From Nocardia aurea (GTDB lineage: Bacteria > Actinomycetota > Actinomycetes > Mycobacteriales > Mycobacteriaceae): a stretch of 64,000 nt of DNA. Both the position numbers and the translations under genes were made by a program. Shown here one piece after another: positions 29,934 through 39,210 of this stretch. The notes beneath the pieces are model-generated. The model was given only the letters and a program-made list of their open reading frames with translations, did not search any database and had not been told where the DNA came from. How positions within the stretch are numbered: position 1 is the first letter of the stretch; every line of letters begins with the position of its first letter. The stretch spans positions 496,001 through 560,000 of the forward strand of contig NZ_QCYJ01000021.1 in assembly GCF_003123685.1 (NCBI RefSeq), read 5' to 3'.

Positions 29934-30410
29934 ATGCGACCGGCTCTGAGATGTCTTGTCTGGGAACTGGACAACACACTGTGGGACGGAGTGGTGTGCG
30001 ATGCCACCAGTTCCGCGCCCAGGCCCGAGGCGCTGCGCACCATGGCGATACTGAGCGACCGCGGCATCTGGCACGCGGTCGCCAGCCGCAGCGATCGAGA
30101 GGAAACGGTCGGCAAGCTGTACCGGGAGGGTGTGCACGAGAGGTTCGCCGCCTTCGAGATCGGCTGGGGCCGGAAATCCGCGGCGATCGTCAGGATCGCG
30201 CGCACGCTGGGTCTACGACTGGATACCGTCGCCTTCATCGACGCCGAACCGGTCGAACGCGCTGAGGTGGCTCGCGCGCTCCCGGACGTCCGGTGCTACG
30301 CCGCCCGCAATGTCGACGTGATCACCGCCCTTCCCGATTTCCGTCCGGTCCTGCGGCTCGGACCCGACCCGACACCGCCGCTGGGTTTCGCGCGCGTCCC
30401 CGCGTTCTGA
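29934..30410 (+). CDS. HAD-IIIC-like protein with Glu in place of the nucleophilic Asp
   Basis: A 158-residue protein resembling the catalytic half of FkbH/HAD-IIIC phosphatases (LVWELDNTLWDGVV, GIWHAVASRS, FIDAEP). The family motif is DxDxT. Here the first Asp is Glu (E11), which usually abolishes phosphoryl transfer. It lies 178 nt after the SDR with its own weak site (GGGGCAGGCG), so it may be a separate unit or a late operon member. A scaffold or carrier-related role is possible. The intergenic stretch before it shows no clear gene. Confidence 0.7.
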   Translation: MRPALRCLVWELDNTLWDGVVCDATSSAPRPEALRTMAILSDRGIWHAVASRSDREETVGKLYREGVHERFAAFEIGWGRKSAAIVRIARTLGLRLDTVAFIDAEPVERAEVARALPDVRCYAARNVDVITALPDFRPVLRLGPDPTPPLGFARVPAF

Positions 30411-30419
30411 CCGGACTGC

Positions 30420-31299
30420 CTACACCTCGGGCAGCACCGCGATCTCCAGGGTCGGCAATCTCGCCGGATCGGCGACGACGTCGTACCCGCTGATCCGATC
30501 ACCGTCGAAGGTCATCCGCAGGGCCAGCAGCAGCCGTCCACCCGGCGCGACGACGACACCCGGCGCGCCGTCGACCCACGCGGCGACCGCGAACCCGGCC
30601 CGCGTCCGCAGGAACACCGTCTCCTCGGCGACCGCGTCGGCGCCGCGCACCTCGGCCGCCATGCCGGGGCGCAGGGCCGCGAGGTCGGCGGTACGCACCA
30701 CATCCGGCGCGAGAACGGCGACCAGGGCCTCGAGATCGCCGCTGCGGGCCGCCGCGAGGAACGCCTCGACGACCCGGCGCTCGCGGACGCGCTCGGGATC
30801 GGCCGCCGGCTGCCGGGCCGTGCACGCGCCGCCGGGCACGGCTGGCCAGTTTCTTCGCGGTCGCGGCGCTGCGGTCGACGAGGGGACCGATCCGATCGAA
30901 GGGCACCGCGAACAGATCGTGCAGGACGAAGGCGACCCGCTCGTGGGGCTCCAGCGTCGCGAGGACCACGAGCAACGCGCGTCCGACCGAATCCACGAGG
31001 ACCGCTTCGGCTTCCGGATCGACACCGGTCGTGTCATCGAGTTCGGCGACCCGTTCCAGCGGATCCTCGCGCCGAGTGGCCCGCGCGCGCAGCATGTCGA
31101 GGCAGATCCTGGACACCACCGTGGTCAGCCATGCGCTCAGGTTCGCGATGGCGGCGGAGTCGGCGGAAGCGAGCCGTAGCCAGCTCTCCTGGACCGCGTC
31201 CTCGGCCTCGGCCGCCGAACCGGGCAGGCGGTAGGCGACGGCGCGCAAACGGTCACGTTCGGCCTCGAAACGCCGCGCTTGCACGTCCTGTTCGATCAC
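30420..31299 (-). pseudogene. ECF41-type sigma factor with SnoaL-like tail, frameshifted
   Basis: From a GTG at 31299 one frame codes sigma region 2 (EAEDAVQESWLRL) and region 4 (LEPHERVAFVLHDLFAVPFD, then SAATAKKLASRARRRV). The SnoaL-like C-terminal domain (VVEAFLAAARSGDLEALVAV and, at the end, VADPARL) continues in another frame and stops at 30420. The switch falls at about 30803-30810, where removing one G restores a smooth RVHGPAAGADPERV reading. In ECF41 factors the SnoaL tail sits on the same chain and controls activity. So this is a broken gene, an assembly error, or a truncated, possibly deregulated factor. It diverges from a DoxX-like gene, a common type of partner. Confidence 0.75.
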
Positions 31300-31427
31300 C
31301 GGTCACCTTTTCCGCTCGGCATCCGTCTCCGATACGACGGGCGCGACCGCGCTCGGGCCACGGGGGTGTCGAGCACGCACCCACGATGGCAGATCCCACA
31401 CTGTCGACCACCGGAGGGTATCCAGTC

Positions 31428-31775
31428 ATGTCCATCGCCTATATCGTCGTCACCGTTCTCGCGGCTCTGGCCGCGGCCTTCGCCGCCGGATACGACGTGG
31501 TCGCCGCCGACCGCGTCCGTGAGACCATGCTCGGCTACGGTCTGCCGTTGTGGAGTCTCGCTCCGCTGGCCGTGATCAAGGCGGTCGGTGCGCTGGGATT
31601 GCTTGCCGGCCTGCTCTACCCCGGCCTCGGATTGGCCGCCGCCATCGGTCTCGTGCTGTATTTCGTGCTGGCGGTCGCCACCATCGTGCGGGCGCGCGCC
31701 TATGCCGACATCGGTTATCCGCTCCCGTATCTCGCGCTCGCGGCAGGCTCGCTCGCCCTGTTCGCCTATGCCTGA
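31428..31775 (+). CDS. DoxX-like integral membrane protein
   Basis: A 115-residue protein with four hydrophobic segments (about 2-24, 43-63, 65-88, 99-114), the size and layout of the DoxX-like family. The ATG at 31428 has GGAGGGTA 8 nt upstream. It diverges from the sigma gene, so it is a likely target of that factor. It converges closely on the GMC oxidoreductase gene. The function of the family is not well defined. Confidence 0.8.
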   Translation: MSIAYIVVTVLAALAAAFAAGYDVVAADRVRETMLGYGLPLWSLAPLAVIKAVGALGLLAGLLYPGLGLAAAIGLVLYFVLAVATIVRARAYADIGYPLPYLALAAGSLALFAYA

Positions 31776-31785
31776 CCCGGGCCGG

Positions 31786-33369
31786 TCACTCGAGCAGGAA
31801 ATCGGCGGCGCGCGAGCCGACGAAGACGCTCGGCGCGTGGGTGTGACCGCGGATCAGCAGCGGCATGACCGACGCGTCGGCGACGCGAAGTCCCTGTACG
31901 CCACGCACTTCCAAACGCGGGGTGACCACACTGGCCGGGTCGGTGCCCATACGGCAGGTACCGGCCGGGTGGTAGAGGGTGTGGGCGTAGCCGCGCAGAG
32001 CGAGTTCGATGGTGGCTTCGATGTCGACGGGCGCCTCCGGCGGGTAGATCACCGGTCCCAGCACCGTTTTCAGCGCGCGCGTTTCGGCGAGCCGCGCGCA
32101 GACGCGCAGACCCGCGCGCATCGCCTCGTGATCGGCGCCCGCGCTGTCGGACAGGTAGCGCGGGTCGATCGTCGGCGCCGCGGTGGGTTCGGCGCTCGCG
32201 AGCCCGATCCGGCCGCGACTGTGTGGTCGCAGCAGTACGCAGGCCAGGATGACGCCGTGTTCGGTCGGGTCGCGCAGGCCTTCGTAGTAGAAGGGCGCGG
32301 GCGCGTAGACCAGTTCCAGATCGGGCAGGTCCAGATCCGGGGCACTGCGCACGAAACCGTAGGCCTCACCGACATTGGAGGTCAGCATGCCGCGGTGCCG
32401 GATCAGGTAATCCAGGAGTTGCCGCGGCTTCTCGGCGCCGAACAGGGAATCACCGTCGACGCCGTAGCCGATTCCGGCGACCAGGTGATCCTGGAGATTG
32501 GCACCCACTTCCGGTGCGTTGTACACCGGGCGGATACCGTGGCGCGCCAATTCGTCGATATCGCCGATCCCCGAGAGCATCAGCAGTTGCGGGGTATTGA
32601 CGGCGCCGCCGCAGAGGACGACCTCGCGGCGCGCGGAAACGGTGAATGTCTGTCCACCCGTGACGTATTCGACACCGGTGGCGCGGGTGCCGTCGAAGAG
32701 CACGCGGGTGGCGAGCGCGTCGCCGAGCACCGTCAGATTCTCGCGGCGCATGGCCGGTCGAAGGAACGCGTCGGCGGCGCTCCAGCGGCGACCGCCGCGC
32801 TGGGTCACCATGGTCTGGCTGAAACCGTTGGGCTGCGGCCTGTTCGGTGGTTCCACCGGGTAACCCAGTTCCCGCGCGGCAGCCAGATACGCGGCGGTCG
32901 ACGCGCGCGGGCTGCGCTGTTCGGAGATGTGGAGCGGTCCGGCCGCGCCCTCGTCGGGATACTGCGCGTTCTCGACGTTCTCGACGCGGCGGAACGCGTC
33001 GATGGCGGCGGCGAAATTCCATTCCTCGCCCGCGAGCAGGGCCCATTCGTCGTAGTCCGCGCGGAAACCGCGCACCCACATCATCGCGTTCATCGAGGAG
33101 GAACCCCCGAACATCCGCCCGCGCGGCCAGTAGATCCGCCGGTCGTCCAAACGCGGCTGCGGTTCGGTCAGATAGTTCCAATCCAGTTCGGAGCGGAACA
33201 GTTTGGCGAAGGCCGCCGGAATGTGGGCGAATTTGTTCTTGTCCGGCGGACCGGCCTCGAGGACGACCACCCGGACGCCGGGCGCGGCGCTGAGCCGATC
33301 CGCGAGCACGGCGCCGGCCGAACCCGAACCGACGATGACGTAATCCGCGACAATCTCACCCTGGTGCAC
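31786..33369 (-). CDS. GMC-family FAD oxidoreductase
   Basis: A 527-residue flavoprotein. The N-terminal FAD loop is VIVGSGSAGAVLADRL, followed by GRMFGGSSSMNAMMWVRG (the GMC signature 1 region) and LCGGAVNTPQLLMLSGIG (signature 2). The C-terminal His regions are TLYHPAGTCRMG and RGHTHAP. Such enzymes oxidise alcohols (choline-dehydrogenase-like). I chose the GTG at 33369 for its GGAGTGGGG site 6 nt away; the frame is open to 33408. It lies downstream of the TetR gene on the same strand and may belong to the same alcohol/aldehyde oxidation cluster. Confidence 0.9.
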   Translation of the reverse strand: MHQGEIVADYVIVGSGSAGAVLADRLSAAPGVRVVVLEAGPPDKNKFAHIPAAFAKLFRSELDWNYLTEPQPRLDDRRIYWPRGRMFGGSSSMNAMMWVRGFRADYDEWALLAGEEWNFAAAIDAFRRVENVENAQYPDEGAAGPLHISEQRSPRASTAAYLAAARELGYPVEPPNRPQPNGFSQTMVTQRGGRRWSAADAFLRPAMRRENLTVLGDALATRVLFDGTRATGVEYVTGGQTFTVSARREVVLCGGAVNTPQLLMLSGIGDIDELARHGIRPVYNAPEVGANLQDHLVAGIGYGVDGDSLFGAEKPRQLLDYLIRHRGMLTSNVGEAYGFVRSAPDLDLPDLELVYAPAPFYYEGLRDPTEHGVILACVLLRPHSRGRIGLASAEPTAAPTIDPRYLSDSAGADHEAMRAGLRVCARLAETRALKTVLGPVIYPPEAPVDIEATIELALRGYAHTLYHPAGTCRMGTDPASVVTPRLEVRGVQGLRVADASVMPLLIRGHTHAPSVFVGSRAADFLLE

Positions 33370-33472
33370 AGTCCCCACTCCGATTCGACCCGACCTACGC
33401 CAGAACATACGAGCATCGGGCGGTGCGGTGGGTTCGAATCGGCCGAACGTGACCGAAGTTGCCGCGACAGTG

Positions 33473-34051
33473 CTAGTGCAGGATCAGCAGCGCGGATTTC
33501 TCGATGCGGTCGGCGATCTCGGAATAGGATCCGTACCCCATCCCCGCCCGGACCAATGCCCCCGCGTAGAGCAGTTCCAGTGATTCCACGACGTCGGGAT
33601 CGGCGTCGGAGCCCAGCGCGGTGATGATGCGTCGGCGGATCTCGGCGCCGATGCGGATGCGCAGGTGTTCGACGTCGGGATCGCGCCCGAGCAGGGCGCT
33701 GGTGACCGCGCCGGACAACTCCTGTTCGTCGGCGACGAGCATCGCGATATCGCGCAGCTCGGCGACCACCCGGACGGTCGGGTCGGGATCCTCGCTGACG
33801 GGGGAGGGCGCCGCCATCAGCCGTCGCCAGAAGATCTCGGCGACCAGATGTTCCTTGGAGGAGAAATAGGTGTAGGCCGTCGCGGTTCCCACCCCGGCGG
33901 CGGCCGCCACCAGCCGAATCGTCATGCCCGCGAACCCCTCGCGGGCCAGCACCTCCACCGCCGCCTTGGTGAGTTTGTCGACGGTATCGGCTTGTTTGCC
34001 GGTGAGGCGACGACGGGTCGCCTCGCGGATGATGGACTCGGGCTCGGACAT
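33473..34051 (-). CDS. TetR-family regulator
   Basis: A 192-residue TetR protein. The N-terminal helix-turn-helix (MTIRLVAAAAGVGTATAYTY, then FSSKEHLV) follows an extension of about 40 residues. The ATG at 34051 is chosen because translation upstream is only the opposite-frame tail of the flavoprotein gene. A TGTCTGGATA word lies just upstream of its start, and matching words lie in the divergent promoter region at 36.6-36.85 kb. It probably controls the surrounding oxidoreductase genes. Confidence 0.88.
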   Translation of the reverse strand: MSEPESIIREATRRRLTGKQADTVDKLTKAAVEVLAREGFAGMTIRLVAAAAGVGTATAYTYFSSKEHLVAEIFWRRLMAAPSPVSEDPDPTVRVVAELRDIAMLVADEQELSGAVTSALLGRDPDVEHLRIRIGAEIRRRIITALGSDADPDVVESLELLYAGALVRAGMGYGSYSEIADRIEKSALLILH

Positions 34052-34052
34052 A

Positions 34053-34062
34053 TGTCTGGATA
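34053..34062. promoter_or_regulatory. Operator-like word TGTCTGGATA
   Basis: It sits directly before the TetR start and differs by one base from TGTCTGGACA at 36632-36641. Sharing with the divergent promoters suggests binding by the local TetR protein. Confidence 0.4.
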
Positions 34063-34070
34063 CTACCTGG

Positions 34071-35537
34071 TCAGCTCTTCGCGGCCGCGATGCCCGCACG
34101 CCGTCCGTAGAAACTGCCGTCGCCGAGTGACGCGCCGCTGACATAGCCGCCGGTCGCGATCCCCGACGTGCACCGTCCCGCGGCGAACAGGCCGGGAATG
34201 GGGTCGCCCGCCACGTGCAGGACCCGGGAATCCAGATCGGTGCGAAGTCCGCCCAGGGTGAACCCCGCGGTGAAACCGCGCAGGTCGAAGGCAGCCAGCG
34301 AACCACGCAGCGGGCGTACCCATTCCGGCTTCTTTCCCAGCAGCGGATCCGAGCCCTCGGCGGCGTGGCGGTTGTAGCACTCCACCGTGGATTGCAGCGC
34401 CAGCGTCGGCAGGCCCATATCGGCCTCCAATTCGGCGACGGTCTCGGCCGCCCACTTCGGCGGTTGCCGGAAGAAGGGGGTGGCGCTCACCGTCGCCAGC
34501 GCCTGTTCGTAGGACTGTTCGTCCAGGATCAGATACGCCTGGTTGTCCTGCTGCATCAGCGTGAGCTGCCCGATCCGGCCGCCGTAGGTGTCCTCGGGGA
34601 CGTAGCGCTGACCGCGGCCGTTGACCAGGATTCCCCTGGCCAGCATCTGCGGATCGGCGAAGAAGGCCACCTCGGTCGCGTCCATGTGGGCGAGATCGGC
34701 GCCGAGGGCCTGTGCCAGCCGGATCCCGATGCCGTCATGTTCCTCGATGGCCGCCGCCGGTCGGCCGATCAGCCGTGGCGCGTAGCCCTCGATCATCTTC
34801 TCCTGGTAGGCGAAACTGCCGGTGGCGAGCACCACGCCGCGTTCGGCACGTACGGTGATCTCCTCCCCGAAGCGGGTCGCGCGCAGACCGACGACCCGGC
34901 CGTCCTCGTCGACTACCAACCTGCGGATGCGGGTGTCGAATTCGGCGCGCACGCCGAGGGATTCGGCGGTTTCGGCCAGCGGCTTCATCAGCATGTATCC
35001 GCCGCTGCGCTGCCCGATCCGCTTGTCGGCCATCTGCGGGACATGGCCGCGCGGAGCGGGTTTCGCGATGGCGTTGAACGGCGCGGCGTTCTCGCCGCCG
35101 GAGTACATGAGCCCTTCGTCGTGCGGGGGTTCCCAGCCGGGCTCGCCCCAGAACGCCTCGCGGAAGGGCACCCCGTTGGCCACCAGCCAGGAGTAGTGCT
35201 CGACGCTGCCTCGGCAGTAGTCGGCGATCTTCTCCTTGTCCGCGCCGGCCCCGATCGCGGCGAGCAGGAATTTCTCCATGTTCTCGGGGGTGTCCTCGAA
35301 GCCGAGGGCCTGCTGCAACGGGGTACCGCCGCCGAGGTAGATGAACCCGCCCGCCATCGCGGCCGCGCCGCCCCAGCCGCCGGTGCGTTCCAGGATCAGC
35401 ACACTCGCGCCCGCGCGAGCGGCCTCGATCGCGGCGCACACGCCCGCGATGCCGTATCCGGCGACGACGACGTCGGCGGTATGCGTCCAGTCGGTGACCT
35501 CGGCGGCGGGCAGCGGGCGAAGGGAGGTGTCGGCCAT
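34071..35537 (-). CDS. KstD/fumarate-reductase-type FAD-dependent dehydrogenase
   Basis: A 488-residue flavoprotein with the dinucleotide loop VVVAGYGIAGVCAAIEAARA. An internal GVVLATGSFAYQ and a C-terminal FAD segment (GLFAAGRCTSGIATGGYVSG) mark the FAD_binding_2 family. The family includes 3-ketosteroid dehydrogenases and fumarate reductases. The P450, SDR, ALDH and KstR-like boxes nearby favour a steroid- or terpenoid-type substrate over fumarate. It lies 19 nt before the TetR gene and 51 nt after the HIBADH-like gene in the same transcript. Confidence 0.85.
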   Translation of the reverse strand: MADTSLRPLPAAEVTDWTHTADVVVAGYGIAGVCAAIEAARAGASVLILERTGGWGGAAAMAGGFIYLGGGTPLQQALGFEDTPENMEKFLLAAIGAGADKEKIADYCRGSVEHYSWLVANGVPFREAFWGEPGWEPPHDEGLMYSGGENAAPFNAIAKPAPRGHVPQMADKRIGQRSGGYMLMKPLAETAESLGVRAEFDTRIRRLVVDEDGRVVGLRATRFGEEITVRAERGVVLATGSFAYQEKMIEGYAPRLIGRPAAAIEEHDGIGIRLAQALGADLAHMDATEVAFFADPQMLARGILVNGRGQRYVPEDTYGGRIGQLTLMQQDNQAYLILDEQSYEQALATVSATPFFRQPPKWAAETVAELEADMGLPTLALQSTVECYNRHAAEGSDPLLGKKPEWVRPLRGSLAAFDLRGFTAGFTLGGLRTDLDSRVLHVAGDPIPGLFAAGRCTSGIATGGYVSGASLGDGSFYGRRAGIAAAKS

Positions 35538-35588
35538 CTGTCGGGAGTCCTTACTTCTCGGTTGTTTCGGTCGGTGCGGCCACGTCGC

Positions 35589-36479
35589 TCATGCGGGCGA
35601 TCCGCCGGAGCGCTTCTTGGTGGCGATCGGGCCGGTGCCGACGCCCAGGCCGATTCCGAGGCCGTCGATCGCGAGTTCGGCGAAGGGCAGCGCGACACCG
35701 AGGCGTTCGCCGAGTTCCATCGCCAGCGACAGATCCTTCTCCCCGAGGTCGCGGGCATGGCTGAGGATCGGCAGCCAGAAATCGCCCTCCTCGATCGCGG
35801 CCGTGGTGTCGCGCAGCATGATGGCTCCCGCGCCGCCGGTCACCGCGTCGGAGTGGCGTACCACCTTGCCGAGTGCGGCGATGTCGAGACCGGCCGCCTC
35901 GGCCAGGCGCTGCGCCTCGGTCGCGGCGGTGAAGGCCGCGAAGTGAAGCAGGTTGCGCGCCAACTTCATTCGTGTGCCCGCGCCGACCGGGCCCGCGTGC
36001 ACGATCAGATCGGCGAACGCGCCGAACGGCTCGCGCACCCGCTGGAAGGCGGTCTCGGTGCCGCCGACCATCACGGCGAGGACGCCGCGATTGGCGCCCG
36101 GCGCACCGCCGCTGACCGGAGCGTCCACGAATTCGACGTCGTGTGAGGCGCAGATTCCGGCGAGTTCCTCCGCGGTGGCGTCGCTGATCGTGGAATGTAT
36201 GGCGATCACCGAACCCGGTTTCGCGGTCCGCAGAATGCCGTCGGGTCCGTCGACGACACCGCGCACCTGCGCGTCGTCGACCACCGCGATGCTGATGACC
36301 TCGGCCTGCTCGGCCACCGCCGCCGGTGTGTCGGCCGCGTTCGCCCCCGCGTCGGTGTAGGTGACGACGACTTCGGGACGCATATCGCAGACGGTGAGCC
36401 CGCCCGGCCGGTCCAGCAGTCGTTTCGCCATGGGCGCGCCCATATTGCCCAGCCCGATGAAACCCACGCGATCGGTCAT
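35589..36479 (-). CDS. 3-Hydroxyisobutyrate-dehydrogenase-like NAD(P) oxidoreductase
   Basis: A 296-residue beta-hydroxyacid dehydrogenase. The N-terminal Rossmann loop is GFIGLGNMGAPMAKRL. The substrate-binding signature is DAPVSGGAPGANRGVLAVMV, and the catalytic-lysine region is GAGTRMKLARNLL. The ATG at 36479 overlaps the stop of a 46-codon frame upstream (ATGA), which has the better ribosome site. Translation is therefore probably coupled to that small frame. It is the first full-length gene of the minus-strand operon. Confidence 0.9.
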   Translation of the reverse strand: MTDRVGFIGLGNMGAPMAKRLLDRPGGLTVCDMRPEVVVTYTDAGANAADTPAAVAEQAEVISIAVVDDAQVRGVVDGPDGILRTAKPGSVIAIHSTISDATAEELAGICASHDVEFVDAPVSGGAPGANRGVLAVMVGGTETAFQRVREPFGAFADLIVHAGPVGAGTRMKLARNLLHFAAFTAATEAQRLAEAAGLDIAALGKVVRHSDAVTGGAGAIMLRDTTAAIEEGDFWLPILSHARDLGEKDLSLAMELGERLGVALPFAELAIDGLGIGLGVGTGPIATKKRSGGSPA

Positions 36480-36616
36480 GCCGGTGACCCCTGCCTGCCG
36501 TCGGAGATCTGCCCGGAGCTCGAGCATGTCTGGTCGGACCTCGCGGGCGCGTACGGCGCGCCGCCGGTCGGTGCCGCGTCGGCGACGATGGCGGATCTTC
36601 CCGTGAATCGGGTCAT
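36476..36616 (-). pseudogene. 46-codon SDR N-terminal remnant, coupled to the HIBADH-like gene
   Basis: The ATG at 36616 has a perfect AGGAG 7 nt upstream, behind a good promoter. The peptide begins MTRFTGRSAIVADAAP, very like the start of an SDR (MTxFxGRxAIVTGAA), and then degenerates. It ends in a TGA that overlaps the next gene's ATG. It looks like a deleted SDR gene whose start and Shine-Dalgarno now serve as a translational lead for the downstream enzyme. A functional leader peptide is the alternative. Confidence 0.45.
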
Positions 36617-36631
36617 GCGGGACTCCTGAAC

Positions 36632-36641
36632 TGTCTGGACA
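36632..36641. promoter_or_regulatory. Operator-like word TGTCTGGACA
   Basis: It lies just downstream of the -10 element of the minus-strand operon and is followed by the palindrome ACACGTGT (36639-36646). Its reverse complement, TGTCCAGACA, occurs at 36822-36831 in front of the P450 gene. Confidence 0.45.
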
Positions 36642-36651
36642 CGTGTACGGA

Positions 36652-36681
36652 AATATAGGCTCGTCGCGTCGAATGGCGCAA
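36652..36681 (-). promoter_or_regulatory. Sigma-70-type promoter of the minus-strand oxidoreductase operon
   Basis: On the minus strand, TTGCGC (36681-36676) and TATATT (36657-36652) are separated by 18 nt. The inferred start of transcription falls near the TGTCTGGACA word at 36632-36641, so a bound repressor would block it. Confidence 0.5.
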
Positions 36682-36693
36682 GAACAGGTTTCA
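36680..36693. promoter_or_regulatory. Weak KstR-like box
   Basis: AAGAACAGGTTTCA fits the KstR pattern TNNAACNNGTTNNA at all fixed positions except the first. It abuts the -35 element of the minus-strand promoter. Alone it is weak evidence. It gains weight from the better box at 39140. Confidence 0.3.
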
Positions 36694-36821
36694 GAATGTC
36701 CCCCCGTGGTCGAGTGGAATCGATGTGGGACAGTTGCCGATCATCCGGGTTCGCGCCGGTAGATCGCCGGACTCGATCGGGAGTAAAAGCGAGCATTGTC
36801 TCGGACCGGTTGCGCTGGTAG

Positions 36822-36850
36822 TGTCCAGACACATGTCCAGCTATGTGTCT
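36822..36850. promoter_or_regulatory. Compound inverted repeat before the P450 gene
   Basis: TGTCCAGACA (36822-36831) overlaps a perfect 8-bp inverted repeat, AGACACAT-8-ATGTGTCT (36827-36850). The position, about 55-80 nt before the P450 start, suits an operator in the divergent promoter region. The 287 nt from 36617 to 36903 hold no credible gene. Confidence 0.45.
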
Positions 36851-36903
36851 CCTAGTGGCTCGGCGGAGCGTCGCTGCGTAGCGAACGCGTTCTCGATTTT
36901 CGG

Positions 36904-38117
36904 ATGTGCCCGATGACCGCCGCGTCGTTGGAGCCGCTGACCTTCGATCCGTACGATTACCGCTTCCACGACGACCCGTACCCCACGTATCAGCGACTTC
37001 GCACCGAAGCGCCGCTCTACCACAACGCCGATATCGGTTTCTACGCGCTGTCGAGGCATGCCGACGTCACCGCCGGATTCCGGGACCACCATCGGCTCTC
37101 CAGCGCCAACGGCGTCTCGCTCGACCCGGCCGCGTGGGGGCCGCACGCGCACAAGGTGATGTCCTTCCTCGCCATGGACGACCCGCGTCACGTCCGGATG
37201 CGCAAACTCGTCTTCAAGGGGTTCACGCCCAAACGCGTCGCGGCGATGGAAGACAGCATCAGGGATCTGACCGTCTCGTATCTGGAACCCGCACTGGCCG
37301 AACGCCGTTTCGACTGGATCGACGAGGTCGCGGGCAAGCTGCCGATGGATGTGATCTCCGAACTGATGGGCGTGCCGGTCGCCGACCGGGCCGAGATCCG
37401 TCGACTCGCCGATCTGGTGGTGCACCGGGAGGACGGGGTGCTCGACGTGCCCATGGCCGCCGCGCACGCCTCCATCACCCTGATCACCTACTACACCGAA
37501 CTGGTCGCCGACCGGCGCAGGAAACCCGCCGACGACCTGACCTCGGCGCTGCTCGACGCGGAGATGAACGGCGACAGGCTGACCGACGAGGAGATCATCG
37601 GCTTCCTGTTCCTCATGGTCGTCGCGGGGAACGAGACCACGACCAAACTCCTCGGCAATGCCCTGTACTGGGCCGGAATGAATCCGGGGGAGTACGCCGA
37701 GGTGACGGCCGACCGGGATCTGGTCTCGGACTGGGTCGAGGAGACCCTGCGCTACGACGCGTCCAGTCAGATCCTCGCGCGCACCGCGACCGTCGATATC
37801 GAATACCCGTACGGCACGATTCCGGCGAATTCCAAGGTGCTGCTGCTCATCGGATCGGCCAATCGCGATACCGACGCCTTCGACGACGCGGACAGTTACC
37901 GGATCGGCCGTCCGGGCAAAGCCGCGCTCACGAGTTTCGGCGCGGGCGTCCACTTCTGCCTCGGCGCCCATCTGGCCCGTCTCGAAGCGAATATCGCGCT
38001 GGGTGAATTCGCCGCGCGGGTCCGGCGCTACGAGGTAGAAACAGCGGGCATCGAGCGGGTGCATTCCACCAGCGTCCGCGGATTCGCCAAATTACCGATC
38101 GTTGTGGAGGCAGGCTG

Positions 38118-38118
<1 letters not shown>
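36904..38118 (+). CDS. Cytochrome P450 (CYP, bacterial class I)
   Basis: A 404-residue soluble P450. The I-helix motif is VAGNETTTK (Asn for the more common His), ExxR is ETLR, and the heme loop is FGAGVHFCLGAHLAR with C352. The start is uncertain between ATG 36904 and ATG 36913, and neither has a strong ribosome site. A 3Fe-4S ferredoxin gene lies two genes downstream and is the likely electron donor. The adjacent SDR and ALDH suggest stepwise oxidation of a hydrophobic substrate to alcohol, aldehyde or ketone, and acid. Confidence 0.92.
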
Positions 38119-39112
<994 letters not shown>

Positions 39113-39139
39113 CGCTCGGATTCTCGGTAGGCGCGAACC

Positions 39140-39153
39140 GAGAACGTGTTCTA
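39140..39153. promoter_or_regulatory. KstR-like operator before the aldehyde dehydrogenase
   Basis: GAGAACGTGTTCTA is near-identical to the KstR operator core (TAGAACGTGTTCTA); only the first fixed T of TNNAACNNGTTNNA differs. It lies 58 nt before the ALDH start. KstR represses cholesterol-catabolism genes in Mycobacteriales, so this cluster may belong to that regulon. Confidence 0.55.
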
Positions 39154-39210
39154 ATTTCATTGCGCGGCCGCCCCCGCATCCCGGATGTCGAGCCCCAACG
39201 GAGAGAGTCG

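Noticed and set aside
31588-33624. 678-codon plus-strand frame opposite the GMC oxidoreductase
   Set aside because: Low-complexity Arg/Gly/Val shadow; the minus-strand frame carries FAD and GMC signatures.
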